Shown here piece after piece: positions 1 to 7,319 of a DNA stretch of 15,558 nucleotides. The notes below the pieces were generated by a model. It saw only the letters and a list, made by a program, of their open reading frames with translations. It did no database searches and was not told the origin of the DNA. This stretch comes from Planctomycetaceae bacterium (GTDB taxonomy: Bacteria > Planctomycetota > Planctomycetia > Pirellulales > Pirellulaceae). Made by a program: the position numbers and the translations under genes. The stretch lies in assembly GCA_005773145.1 (NCBI GenBank), contig SXHS01000215.1:1-15558 (forward strand), written 5' to 3'. The stretch's first letter is position 1. The number at the start of each line of letters is the position of its first letter.

Positions 1-578
1 CCTCGGCCGGTCTCAGCGGTGATCATGCGGATCTTCGGATCCCCTTGGGCGACACGCTGCAGCATCTCGATTTTCCGTGGTCCGGCGGCTCCGGCAACGG
101 CCGCGTAGGGGTGCGTGGTCTGTAGATGGCGCAGCAACTGACCCACGTTCCATCCTGTGTTCGGATCGATCATCTCGCTGGCAATCTCGGCGGCGGGAAT
201 CAGTACGAACGATCGTACGCCCATCCAAGCATGCGGAATTTGAAAGTCGGGCTCGTGCCATTGCTCGCGATCGTACAACAAGATATCCAAATCGATGAGA
301 CGGGCCTCCCACCGGGTATGCTCCGTGCGTCCCAATTTCCGTTCGATTTGGTGCAACAGGTCCAACAGTTGCCGTGGTGCCAGGCTGGTCTCCAGCCGAA
401 TGGCCCCATTAAGAAACGGGCCTTGCCCAGTGGGGCCGCCGACGGGTGGCGTCTCCAGCCAGCGGCTTACGGCGCGGACCTTCACCTGCGGGTGGTCGCG
501 CAGCGCATCCACGGCGCGCGTCAGCTGCGCCGCCCGATCCCCGATATTCGATCCTGCGCCAATGAGACAGTCGGCCAT
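1..578 (-). CDS. folK: HPPK, 2-amino-4-hydroxy-6-hydroxymethyldihydropteridine diphosphokinase, 3' end beyond window
   Basis: FolK transfers pyrophosphate from ATP to 6-hydroxymethyl-7,8-dihydropterin in cytosolic folate synthesis. 192 codons are visible. The start MADCLIGAGSNIG matches the usual HPPK N terminus. R93-L-I-D96-L-D98 is the family's metal-binding block, with D96 and D98 matching the two magnesium aspartates, and the PH...RSFVLIPAAEIA block follows at about 115-133. The ATG at 578 is the only good start: no ATG, GTG or TTG lies in frame just upstream, and no Shine-Dalgarno precedes it. A GGAGG sits 8 bases before an in-frame ATT at 632, but an ATT start would add residues unlike HPPK. 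A normal HPPK would end near residue 157, yet the frame stays open to the window edge (AAVAGAAGPRK and beyond), so there is a C-terminal extension or second domain. The family is sure; full length and fusion partner are unknown. Confidence 0.92.
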   Translation of the reverse strand, partial: MADCLIGAGSNIGDRAAQLTRAVDALRDHPQVKVRAVSRWLETPPVGGPTGQGPFLNGAIRLETSLAPRQLLDLLHQIERKLGRTEHTRWEARLIDLDILLYDREQWHEPDFQIPHAWMGVRSFVLIPAAEIASEMIDPNTGWNVGQLLRHLQTTHPYAAVAGAAGPRKIEMLQRVAQGDPKIRMITAETGR

Positions 579-583
579 GCGAT

Positions 584-610
584 TTACCGAAGATCGTTTT
601 TCTGCGCCAT
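584..610 (-). other. possible 8-codon upstream ORF inside an inverted repeat, before folK
   Basis: On the minus strand an ATG at 610 opens MAQKNDLR and stops (TAA) 5 bases before the folK ATG. The ATG lies in the 12-base loop of a perfect 9-base inverted repeat (597-605 with 618-626, TTTTTCTGC/GCAGAAAAA). It could be a leader peptide or translational-coupling device for folK, which has no Shine-Dalgarno of its own. A very short ORF like this may be chance. Confidence 0.22.
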
Positions 611-621
611 CGCGGCAGCAG

Positions 622-656
622 AAAAAAATAATGGGGGTTGCCTCCGAGCTCAGGCA
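622..656 (-). terminator. weak candidate terminator before folK
   Basis: Reading the minus strand, TGCCT and AGGCA (652-656 with 639-643) can form a 5-base stem, extended by two more pairs across a mismatch. Seven T follow at 628-622. The T-run starts about 10 bases after the stem, further than in a good intrinsic terminator, so this is a weak call. If real, it would end the transcript carrying the 51-codon ORF. Confidence 0.3.
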
Positions 657-660
657 GCCA

Positions 661-816
661 TCAGATGTCAAAACCTGCTGGCAGTCGTCTCCCTCTGTCG
701 CCGTCCCCCCACCATCCACGAATCACGCCATCAGAGATGGCGCAATCCGGCTCGGACCAGCCTTTGAACTTGCTCAGTAGCTGCGTTCGTGTTTCCTGAA
801 TCTGTTCCGGATTCAC
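661..816 (-). CDS. small ORF, 51 aa, unknown function
   Basis: I do not recognise this protein. A GTG at 816 opens 51 codons to a TGA at 661-663, and an in-frame TAA just upstream fixes GTG as the only common start. The translation looks protein-like: a charged, helical-looking N-terminal half (MNPEQIQETRTQLLSKFKGW), then an aromatic and glycine-rich half with GVIRGWWGDGD and the ending RLPAGFDI. There is no signal peptide and one cysteine (C25). It lies in the gap between purU and folK, on the same strand. A candidate promoter at 837-864 would start transcription near 830, 14 bases before the GTG. No Shine-Dalgarno is visible. Alternatives are a chance ORF inside a long folK leader, or the remnant of a larger gene. 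Homologues at the same position in related genomes would settle it. Confidence 0.42.
   Translation of the reverse strand: MNPEQIQETRTQLLSKFKGWSEPDCAISDGVIRGWWGDGDRGRRLPAGFDI
726..742. repeat. perfect 7-bp hairpin within the small ORF
   Basis: CGCCATC and GATGGCG are separated by three bases (AGA). No T-run follows on either strand, so it is not an intrinsic terminator. It may be a structural element in the RNA upstream of folK, or simply coding sequence of the 51-codon ORF. Confidence 0.35.
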
Positions 817-836
817 GCTGGACGCGAGTGTGCCTT

Positions 837-864
837 ATTCTCTGCGCTTAGAACTTTTTGTCAA
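837..864 (-). promoter_or_regulatory. candidate sigma70-type promoter toward the small ORF and folK
   Basis: On the minus strand a perfect -35 TTGACA (864-859) is followed after 16 bases by GAGAAT (842-837), which matches TATAAT at 4 of 6 positions. A run of eight T (884-877) lies 12 bases upstream of the -35 and could act as an AT-rich UP element. The predicted start is near 830, leaving 14 bases to the GTG at 816. The fit assumes E. coli-like consensus sequences, which is uncertain for planctomycetes. Confidence 0.45.
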
Positions 865-896
865 CACGCGGTCACGAAAAAAAATTTCCAGTCTCT

Positions 897-1760
897 TTAC
901 GTCTCGAGCGTGCGTGCCACGACGCGATGAAAATGCAATTGCACCTCACGCTGGACCACGCGTCGCACCCCCTCCACCAAGCAGCGTGGTTCATTGTCCT
1001 CTTGACCGATTCGCAAAATCTCGTCCAGCTTCGTGCCCGGTGGAACCGTGAACGTGGATTGTTGGATGATTTGATTGCCCGCGTCCAATTCAGGCACGAT
1101 AAAGTGGCACGTGGCACCGAAGGTGAGCATGCGGCTGGCGTGCGCCTCGTGGTAGGGACGCATGCCAGGGAAGCTGGGGAGCAAACCGTGGTGCAGGTTG
1201 ATGATGCGGCCCCCGGCGTATCGCCAGCACGTGCTGGGGGACAGCACCCGCATGTAACGGGCCAGAATCACGTAGTCGATATCGTACTGGTCCCACAGCT
1301 CGACCAACCGTTCCTCTTGAGGCCGGCCCTGGTCGTCACCGATGCAGTGCCAATCGACCGAAAACTGCTCGGCAATGCCGCGACAGGCGGGCCGATTACC
1401 CATCATCACCGCCACCTCGCAGGGCAATTGACCGTCCCGCACCCCTCGCAACACGGCCAGGGCCGGATCCGGCTGGTAGGTCGTGCAAAGGGCCAGACGT
1501 GGCCGCCGCTCGGGCAGGTCGGGTGACCAAACTCGCACGGAGAGTCCTTTGCGGCGGCCGATTTCGTCGAGCGCCGTCCGCAGCCCCAGCCAACGGTCCG
1601 CGGGCAATTGGATGCGCAGCATCATGGCGAAGAGGGCCTCTTCGTCATGATCGTACATCTGGATTTCCGCGATGTTGGCCCCTTCGCCCGTGATATAATG
1701 AATAATAGGATCTGCGAGTCCCACATGGTCGGGACCGACGGCGGTGATCACAACTTGCAT
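897..1760 (-). CDS. purU: formyltetrahydrofolate deformylase
   Basis: PurU hydrolyses 10-formyltetrahydrofolate to formate and tetrahydrofolate, balancing one-carbon pools and feeding formate to purine synthesis in the cytosol. The product has 287 residues, the usual PurU length. An N-terminal ACT domain (about 1-75) starts MQVVITAVGPDHVGL. A formyl-transferase/hydrolase domain follows, with ARYMRVLSP (167-175), INLHHGLLPSFPG (187-199) and ELDAGNQIIQQ (224-234). N188, H190 and D226 match the catalytic Asn-His-Asp of the PurN/PurU family. I chose the ATG at 1760 because the ACT domain begins there. The open frame extends upstream to 1967, but that part is arginine-rich and unlike PurU. No strong Shine-Dalgarno is seen. 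Having both the ACT domain and the deformylase C-terminal part argues against PurN. It lies upstream of folK on the same strand, a shared folate theme. Confidence 0.93.
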   Translation of the reverse strand: MQVVITAVGPDHVGLADPIIHYITGEGANIAEIQMYDHDEEALFAMMLRIQLPADRWLGLRTALDEIGRRKGLSVRVWSPDLPERRPRLALCTTYQPDPALAVLRGVRDGQLPCEVAVMMGNRPACRGIAEQFSVDWHCIGDDQGRPQEERLVELWDQYDIDYVILARYMRVLSPSTCWRYAGGRIINLHHGLLPSFPGMRPYHEAHASRMLTFGATCHFIVPELDAGNQIIQQSTFTVPPGTKLDEILRIGQEDNEPRCLVEGVRRVVQREVQLHFHRVVARTLET

Positions 1761-2036
1761 GACGTGCTGGCCTGCTCTGAGCGTTTCTGCTAGGGTGGTC
1801 GCCTTGGCGGTCGCTTGCGGCGCACCTTGCGATGGGTGTACCTGGCGATAGGCGGCGCGTGGGATGCGAACTCGGTGCCAACGGGGCAATCTACGGCTTT
1901 CGGTACGCGATGTCCAGGACCCCCGGGTAGGAACCTTGCGCCGATGTGCGCTTTGCGAAGCTATCAACTATTGCAACTGTTGTTCCGAGGGGATCCCCCT
2001 CCAACTTAATTCAGCATACAAGGAGCCAGCGCGATC
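1761..2036. other. divergent intergenic region, purU / YkgJ-like gene
   Basis: This 276-base region separates purU (minus) from the YkgJ-like gene (plus) and should hold both promoters. I could not identify a convincing -35/-10 pair on either strand. The only structured element is the palindrome GGGGATCCCC at 1989-1998, which has no loop and an uncertain meaning. Open frames crossing it are arginine-rich shadow frames. Confidence 0.6.
2020..2025 (+). promoter_or_regulatory. Shine-Dalgarno for the YkgJ-like gene
   Basis: AAGGAG lies 11 bases before the ATG at 2037. The spacing is slightly long, but this is one of the clearer ribosome-binding sites in the window and supports that start. Confidence 0.6.
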
Positions 2037-2483
2037 ATGGCCACGGTAGTTCGCGTCAAGAAACCGCGTCGCGAGGATTTGAAGCCCGGCGAAGTGCTGT
2101 GCGACCATTGCCCGGCAAAGTGCTGCCATTACTTCGCCTTGCCGATCGACACCCCCAAGTCGCGGGTCGACTTTGACTTCATGCGTTGGTATCTCTTGCA
2201 CGATCGGGCCTCCGTCTTTACCGAAGAGGGGACGTGGTATCTCTTGGTGCATACGGCCTGCCGTCACTTGCGCGAGGACTATCGCTGCGGCATCTATGAG
2301 ACTCGACCGCAGATTTGTCGTGACTATTCCACCGACGCGTGTGAATACGACGACATGTATACTTACGATCAGTATTTCGAGACTCCGGAACAGGTGGCCG
2401 AGTATATCGAAGCCCGCTTTGGTCCGGGGGAGGGGCAGGGGATCCGCCGTTCGAAGCCGGCACTCTTGCCAGTGATTGGCTAA
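2037..2483 (+). CDS. YkgJ-type cysteine-cluster (CxxCxxCC) family protein
   Basis: The product has 148 residues with the cysteine arrangement of the YkgJ/CxxCxxCC family, proposed to bind zinc or an iron cluster but without an established reaction. The first cluster is C22-x2-C25-x3-C29-C30. Later ones are C75 (HTACRHL), C84 (YRCGIYETRP), C94 (ICRDY) and C102. The YRCGIYETRPQICRDY stretch (83-97) is the most family-typical part. A basic N terminus precedes the cluster, and there is no signal peptide or membrane segment, so it is probably cytosolic. AAGGAG precedes the ATG at 2037. The gene stands alone, divergent from purU and convergent with the DUF1501 gene, so context says little about its role. 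The family call is firm; function is unknown. Confidence 0.88.
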   Translation: MATVVRVKKPRREDLKPGEVLCDHCPAKCCHYFALPIDTPKSRVDFDFMRWYLLHDRASVFTEEGTWYLLVHTACRHLREDYRCGIYETRPQICRDYSTDACEYDDMYTYDQYFETPEQVAEYIEARFGPGEGQGIRRSKPALLPVIG

Positions 2484-2489
2484 AGTGGC

Positions 2490-2550
2490 ATAGGCTTCTA
2501 GCCTGTGGGATCGGCCAAAAATCCTGCATCGGCAGGCAAGATGCCTGCCG
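2490..2550. repeat. double-hairpin intergenic repeat
   Basis: Two hairpins lie in tandem. AGGCT-TCT-AGCCT (2492-2504) extends by a G-T and an A-T pair to 2490-2506. CGGCAGGCA-AGA-TGCCTGCCG (2530-2550) is a perfect 9-base stem with a 3-base loop. Two short loops with similar GGC/GCC cores look like a dispersed intergenic palindromic element. I cannot test copy number from one window. Confidence 0.55.
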
Positions 2551-2560
2551 CCACTCTTTT
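2530..2560. terminator. probable terminator between converging genes
   Basis: The perfect 9-base GC-rich stem at 2530-2550 is followed on the plus strand by CCACTCTTTT, ending in four T (2557-2560). It lies between the stop of the YkgJ-like gene (2483) and the stop of the minus-strand DUF1501 gene (2567). It fits an intrinsic terminator for the plus-strand gene. For the minus strand the hairpin is usable, but the T-run is poor. Confidence 0.55.
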
Positions 2561-2566
2561 CAGTCC

Positions 2567-4081
2567 CTACGCAAGCCATTGGTGCATGACCTTGCCCGCC
2601 ACGCCGGTCAGCCGCGCGTCCAGGCCCTGATGGCGATAGGTCAGCCTCAGGTGGTCGAGACCAAACAGGTGAAGCAGCGTGGCATGGAAATCGTTGATGT
2701 GCACGGGATCTTGAGCAACGGACCAACTCCAATCATCCGTCGCGCCATATACCGAACCGCGTTTAATGCCCCCACCCGCGAGCCAGAGTGAAAAGGCATG
2801 CGGGTGATGATCGCGCCCCGAGGGAGTCACTTCTCCTTTGTCGAGTTCCCCCAACGGCGTCCGCCCGAATTCACTGGCGCAGATGACCAACGTCGAATCG
2901 AGTAATCCGCGCTGGCGCAGGTCATGGATCAGGGCCGCAATCGGCTGGTCGGCCATCCGGCAATTCATGTTGAGTTCAAAATCGAGGCGTGAGTGATGGT
3001 CCCACGACGCATGATTAATCTGCACGAAGCGCACGCCACGTTCCACCAAGCGGCGTGCCAAGAGGCAGTTGGTGGCGAAGGTATGGAAGCCACCATTGCC
3101 GCGCGTTTCCGACGCTCGTGGTGGATCAGGTCGGCCAAGCCCATAGGTATCGAGAGTGGTCTGCGTCTCGCGCGAAAGGTCGATCAGCTCGGGCGCCGCC
3201 GCCTGCATGCGAAACGCCAGTTCGTAATTCGCCATGCGGCTGGCAATTTCACTGTCACCAATCGCCGCCGCGCGGGGCTTTTGCATCGCAGCCAGGGCGT
3301 CGAGGCCAGCCCGTTGCAACTCCATCGGTAAACCAGGCGGGTTGGACAGGTTGAGAACGGGATCCCCCTGATTGCGGAATGAGACACCTGCATGCACTGA
3401 AGGGAGGAAGCCACTCTGCCACAACGTGGCACCGCCACTCGTGCCGCGCCCGGCAGTTAACACGACGAATGCCGGCAGATTCTCGGATTCACTTCCTAAG
3501 CCCCACGTCATCCATGCGCCGACGGTTGGCAATCCAAAGAACGATCGACCGCTGAATAATGTCAATTGTGCTGGGTGATGGTTGAATTGATCGGTGTGCA
3601 TCGAACGCACAACGAGCATCTCATCGGCGCACGTGGCCAATCGCGGCAGCCAATCGCACAACTCCAATCCGGATTGGCCATGTCGCGAGAACTTACGCGG
3701 ACTCCCCAACAGTCGCGCCGTCTCCTTCTTGATGAATGCGAATCGCATGTCCTTGAGCATCTCGGCCGGGAGTGGCTGGCCATGCATCTTGGTCAAGAGA
3801 GGCTTGGGGTCGTAGAGATCGACCTGACTTTGGCCCCCTTCCAAGAAAATAAAAATGCAAGCCTTGGCTCGTGCGGGGAAATGGGCGATGCGCGCCTCCA
3901 GCGCCGGCGTGTGGCTGACCGTGGACGCGTTGGCGGGGGAAACCGCCGCGCTCACGCCGTCGCGCGACAAAAGCTGACTCAACGCGGCCCAGCCGACTCC
4001 GTAGCCAGCCGACGTCAGAAAATGGCGACGTTGGGCTGCCAACGGCGATGGCGTTTCGATCGGTTCGCTGAATCGTGTCAT
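2567..4081 (-). CDS. DUF1501 protein, Tat-exported, pair A
   Basis: This 504-residue protein belongs to DUF1501, which is related to the alkaline phosphatase/sulfatase fold. Its substrate is unknown. A twin-arginine signal (QRRHFLTSAGYGVG, R18-R19) with a modest hydrophobic stretch predicts folded export. Family blocks are the EGGQSQVDLYDPKP loop (81-94), ASWDHHSRLD (358-367), CASEFGRTP (401-409), GRDHHPHAFSLWLAGGG (422-438) and HINDFHATLLHLFGLDH (461-477). The His and Asp residues in these blocks are plausible metal ligands, by inference from the superfamily. It follows the pair A cytochrome-type gene by 52 bases on the same strand, the standard planctomycete arrangement, so the two are probably co-transcribed. 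The Shine-Dalgarno is weak. It is clearly paralogous to the second DUF1501 protein but well diverged from it. Confidence 0.92.
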   Translation of the reverse strand: MTRFSEPIETPSPLAAQRRHFLTSAGYGVGWAALSQLLSRDGVSAAVSPANASTVSHTPALEARIAHFPARAKACIFIFLEGGQSQVDLYDPKPLLTKMHGQPLPAEMLKDMRFAFIKKETARLLGSPRKFSRHGQSGLELCDWLPRLATCADEMLVVRSMHTDQFNHHPAQLTLFSGRSFFGLPTVGAWMTWGLGSESENLPAFVVLTAGRGTSGGATLWQSGFLPSVHAGVSFRNQGDPVLNLSNPPGLPMELQRAGLDALAAMQKPRAAAIGDSEIASRMANYELAFRMQAAAPELIDLSRETQTTLDTYGLGRPDPPRASETRGNGGFHTFATNCLLARRLVERGVRFVQINHASWDHHSRLDFELNMNCRMADQPIAALIHDLRQRGLLDSTLVICASEFGRTPLGELDKGEVTPSGRDHHPHAFSLWLAGGGIKRGSVYGATDDWSWSVAQDPVHINDFHATLLHLFGLDHLRLTYRHQGLDARLTGVAGKVMHQWLA

Positions 4082-4133
4082 GACAGTTGAATTCCCGCGT
4101 CGTATTTCGACTGTGGCCGCGTTCTCGCTGTTG

Positions 4134-7100
4134 TTATTCGCGCGTCAGCAATTCGTCCAAGTTCAAGGGGACGCGCGCCGTGACGATCCACGCCGCCTGC
4201 TCAGCGGCCGCCATGTCCGGGCCGGTCGGCTCATCGCCCACTAAGGCGACGGCATCCTCGTGGTGCTCTCGATAGTAGTTTCGCGCCCGATCCAGCAGCG
4301 TTTGCAGTTCGCGAGTTTCATCTTCGTCCGGCGCGCGTAGGACGCAGGTGCGCAGCAGCCACGTCAGCCGACCGCGATCATCGGCTGGTGAGGATTCGGC
4401 CATCACGCGTCGCGCCAACGCGCGGGCCGTCTCCAAATGCACCTCGTTGTTGAGAAGCACCAGTGATTGGAGAGGCGTATTGGACATGGTCCGCCGTACG
4501 CAGGCCACATTGGCATCAGGCGAGTCGAACGCCGTGAGATTGGGGTGGGGAATGGTCCGCTTGAAGAATGTGTACAAGCCACGGCGCACCCGATCAGCTC
4601 CCTGGCTGGTCTTCCAGTCAAAGCGACTTCCGAAGCTCAACTTGGCAATATCGGCTGGCATTTGGGGAAACACACTTTTGCCCCCGATGTTGGTGCACAG
4701 CAGGCCGCTCACCGACAAATGGAGGTCGCGGACGATTTCACTCTCCACGCGAAATCGACGCTGACGATGGAGGCTTTCGATCGCCGAATCTTGCGAGTCT
4801 TCCGTGATCCGTGAGTTGGAACTCTGACGGTAGGTTGCTGAGTTCAGGATCAAACGCAAGAGTTCCTTACGGCTCCAACCGAGTTGGTCTCGATACCGTT
4901 TCGCCAGCCAGTCCAGTAACTCCGCCTGCGTCGGTTGTGCGCCCCGCACGCCGAAGTCATCCGGAGTTGGGACGAGTCCCTCTCCGAACAGGTGCTGCCA
5001 TATCTGGTTGACGGCTACACGCGGAGTCAGTGATTGCTGGTCGCTCACCAGCCATCGTGCCAAGTCCAGCCGATCGGCCCGCGCGCCACGCGGCGTCAAA
5101 GGGGGCAAGATACTGGGCACGTCGGGGTGCACTTCTGCCCCTCGGGACAAAAAATCTCCCCGATGAAACACATGCGTCGTTCGCCCGACCGAAGCCGGTT
5201 GCATCTGTCGCACCTCCATCGTGCTCGCTCGATGCGCGGCGTGTAGTTGGTCGATTTCGGCTTCCAACTGCCGCAACGGCTCGTCCGCAATCACCTGCTG
5301 TACGTAGTATTTGCGAATCTGCTGCCGCAAGTCCGCAGACCGGTTGACCGGATCCACCCGCAATTTCTGGGCGATGTCGGCATTCGGCAGGTACAGACCC
5401 CCCCCATCCCCCGCGAGGGCGACCAGGCGAAAGCGGCTCAGCGTCTGTTGTCCACCATCTTCCTGTCCCAACACGACGCGCAGCATTGCGCCGGGTGGAA
5501 TCGTGACCGCCGATCGCGTGCGAAATTGGATCCAATGATCTTTACGTCGTTGACCGTCCACAGCCCAACCCGTGCGCTTGGTCGCGTCCGTTGCTAATAG
5601 GGCTTCCGCTGAAAACCCGTCCAGCGCATCATTGGCGCGTGGCCATTGCAGTTCCAGAGGCTGCGTTTGTCCATCGGCAAGCACCAACTCGGCTTGGAAA
5701 TGGGTCAGCACCAGTCGGCCGTCAGGGCCACGCCCCGGCCCTTTGCCGGGCAAGCGATCATCGGCGAGCACATGCAACTTGAATCCCGTGATTTCTGGGA
5801 CGGTTGGTCGCCCCACGAGGACGAATGTTGTCTTGTCTTCGGGTGCGTCTGTAATCACCACATCCTGTCTGTCTCCCTCAAGCCGCTCGATGTCGTGGGG
5901 CACCGCGGCGCCGGCTAGGGTTTGCAGGGATGCGATATCAAGCCTTCGCTCCGTCAGGGAATGGCCACCCGTTGCGACAATCCGCCCATGCTGCTCGGCC
6001 ATCCAGGCATCGGCATCGTGGGTGAGGTGCGCGTAACGGGCCAAACGCCGCTCCTCCACGGGGGCCAGCCGCTGTTCCAAAGTTGCCAGATCAGTCGCCG
6101 AAATTGGCACAACGCCCGACGACTCATCGGCATCATTGAAGAATGCGAACAGTCGGTAATAGGTATCGTGCGGCAGTGGATCGTACTTGTGCGTGTGGCA
6201 GCGGACGCAACCAACGGTCAGACCCAGCCAGATCGTCCCCACCGTTTCCGTGCGGTCGAATGTGGCATAGATGCGAAACTCTTCCTTGTCGACGCCACCC
6301 TCTTCATTCGTAAGCGTCTGCCGCAAGAAACCGGTAGCCACGCGCTGTCTTGCTGTCGCCCCTGGTAGGAGATCCCCCGCTAATTGCTCGATTGTGAATT
6401 GGCGATAGGGCTGATCCCGATTGATGGCTTCGATCACCCAATTGCGATAGACGTAGGCGTCGGGTCGTGCCGCGTCCTGCTCGTAACCGTCGGAATCGGC
6501 GTAGTGGGCCAGATCGAGCCAATGTCGGCCCCATCGCTCTCCAAAATGCGGATTGGCCAACAAACGATCCACCAACAACTCGTAAGCCGCCGGGGAAGTA
6601 TCATGCAGAAATGCGTCGACCTGCTCGATGCTTGGTGGCAACCCCAACAAATCGTAATACAATCGCTTGGCTAAAGTGACTCGATCGGCCTCGGGGGATG
6701 GCGACCAGCCGCGCGACTCAAGTCCCGACAGCACGAATCGGTCGATACCATTGCGCACCCATGTCGCGCTCCGTACCGACGGGAGCGCTGATTGCGTCAG
6801 AGTCCGAAATGCCCAGTGCTCGTTCCACGGTGCACCCTCGGCGATCCAGCGTCTCAACTTTTCGACCTGCGCCCCAGTCACTTCGGGCTCGCCGGGAGGG
6901 GGCATGCGTTCGGTCGGGTCGGACGTCGTCAGACGCCGAAGGAGTTCCCCCTGATCCGGCTGACCGGGGACCACAGCGACTTGTCCACTCTCGCCGGCCT
7001 GAAGAATGGTCTCGCGCGCATTCAACCGCAACCCTCCCTCCGCCTCTTCGCCACTGTGGCAGCGTAGGCATTTTTCGGCGAGGATGGGTTGGATTTGTCG

Positions 7101-7313
7101 AGAAAAGTCGGTCGTGATGGCGGCTGGCTGGGATGATTGAGACGCCGCTTTCTCGGCGACCTCGGCCGCCAACAACGGGGGCGTAGCGAGCCGGCTGAGT
7201 GCCAAGCAAAGTATCGCCACCGCTACGAGCCCTACAGAAGCGACTCGACAAGTTGCCCCGCCGGCACTCTCCACATTCGCTGGCCGATCTCGAAACCGGA
7301 CTCGTGCGTTCAT
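4134..7313 (-). CDS. secreted PSCyt1-DUF1549-DUF1553 protein, pair A
   Basis: This 1059-residue planctomycete-type protein has no established reaction. The N terminus has a long basic n-region and a hydrophobic stretch (about 24-50), so it is exported or membrane-anchored. The PSCyt1 cytochrome domain (about 66-165) has the heme motif C82-L-R-C85-H86 and RMPPPGEP (136-143), a possible methionine ligand. DUF1549 (about 187-395) carries a second motif, C369-V-R-C372-H373, followed by THKYDP. A beta-rich central region (about 485-640, with LPGKGPGRGPDG at 521-532) comes next, then DUF1553 from about 735 to the end, starting LTPRGARADRLDLARWLV. The C terminus is LNLDELLTRE. I chose the ATG at 7313, not the upstream start at 7502, because the signal sequence begins there and a strong promoter places transcription start on that A. 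It is probably transcribed with the DUF1501 gene after it. Confidence 0.9.
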   Translation of the reverse strand: MNARVRFRDRPANVESAGGATCRVASVGLVAVAILCLALSRLATPPLLAAEVAEKAASQSSQPAAITTDFSRQIQPILAEKCLRCHSGEEAEGGLRLNARETILQAGESGQVAVVPGQPDQGELLRRLTTSDPTERMPPPGEPEVTGAQVEKLRRWIAEGAPWNEHWAFRTLTQSALPSVRSATWVRNGIDRFVLSGLESRGWSPSPEADRVTLAKRLYYDLLGLPPSIEQVDAFLHDTSPAAYELLVDRLLANPHFGERWGRHWLDLAHYADSDGYEQDAARPDAYVYRNWVIEAINRDQPYRQFTIEQLAGDLLPGATARQRVATGFLRQTLTNEEGGVDKEEFRIYATFDRTETVGTIWLGLTVGCVRCHTHKYDPLPHDTYYRLFAFFNDADESSGVVPISATDLATLEQRLAPVEERRLARYAHLTHDADAWMAEQHGRIVATGGHSLTERRLDIASLQTLAGAAVPHDIERLEGDRQDVVITDAPEDKTTFVLVGRPTVPEITGFKLHVLADDRLPGKGPGRGPDGRLVLTHFQAELVLADGQTQPLELQWPRANDALDGFSAEALLATDATKRTGWAVDGQRRKDHWIQFRTRSAVTIPPGAMLRVVLGQEDGGQQTLSRFRLVALAGDGGGLYLPNADIAQKLRVDPVNRSADLRQQIRKYYVQQVIADEPLRQLEAEIDQLHAAHRASTMEVRQMQPASVGRTTHVFHRGDFLSRGAEVHPDVPSILPPLTPRGARADRLDLARWLVSDQQSLTPRVAVNQIWQHLFGEGLVPTPDDFGVRGAQPTQAELLDWLAKRYRDQLGWSRKELLRLILNSATYRQSSNSRITEDSQDSAIESLHRQRRFRVESEIVRDLHLSVSGLLCTNIGGKSVFPQMPADIAKLSFGSRFDWKTSQGADRVRRGLYTFFKRTIPHPNLTAFDSPDANVACVRRTMSNTPLQSLVLLNNEVHLETARALARRVMAESSPADDRGRLTWLLRTCVLRAPDEDETRELQTLLDRARNYYREHHEDAVALVGDEPTGPDMAAAEQAAWIVTARVPLNLDELLTRE

Positions 7314-7319
7314 GGCCCC

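Noticed and set aside
126..767. 213-codon plus-strand ORF
   Set aside because: It is antisense to folK and the small ORF, its translation matches no domain I know, and the minus frame is clearly HPPK.
877..884. Eight-T run after the purU stop read as a terminator
   Set aside because: No stable hairpin precedes it on the minus strand. An AT-rich promoter-upstream role is at least as likely.
1761..1967. N-terminal extension of purU to 1967
   Set aside because: The extra 69 residues are arginine-rich and unlike PurU. The ACT domain begins at the ATG at 1760.
1989..1998. Palindrome GGGGATCCCC as an operator or hairpin
   Set aside because: It has no loop, is a simple restriction-type palindrome, and is expected by chance in GC-rich DNA.
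1968..2732. 254-codon minus-strand ORF
   Set aside because: It overlaps the YkgJ-like gene antisense and runs into the DUF1501 gene in another frame. The translation is arginine-rich with no recognisable motif.
3566..4090. 174-codon plus-strand ORF
   Set aside because: It is the antisense shadow of the pair A DUF1501 gene, which carries all the family motifs on the minus strand.
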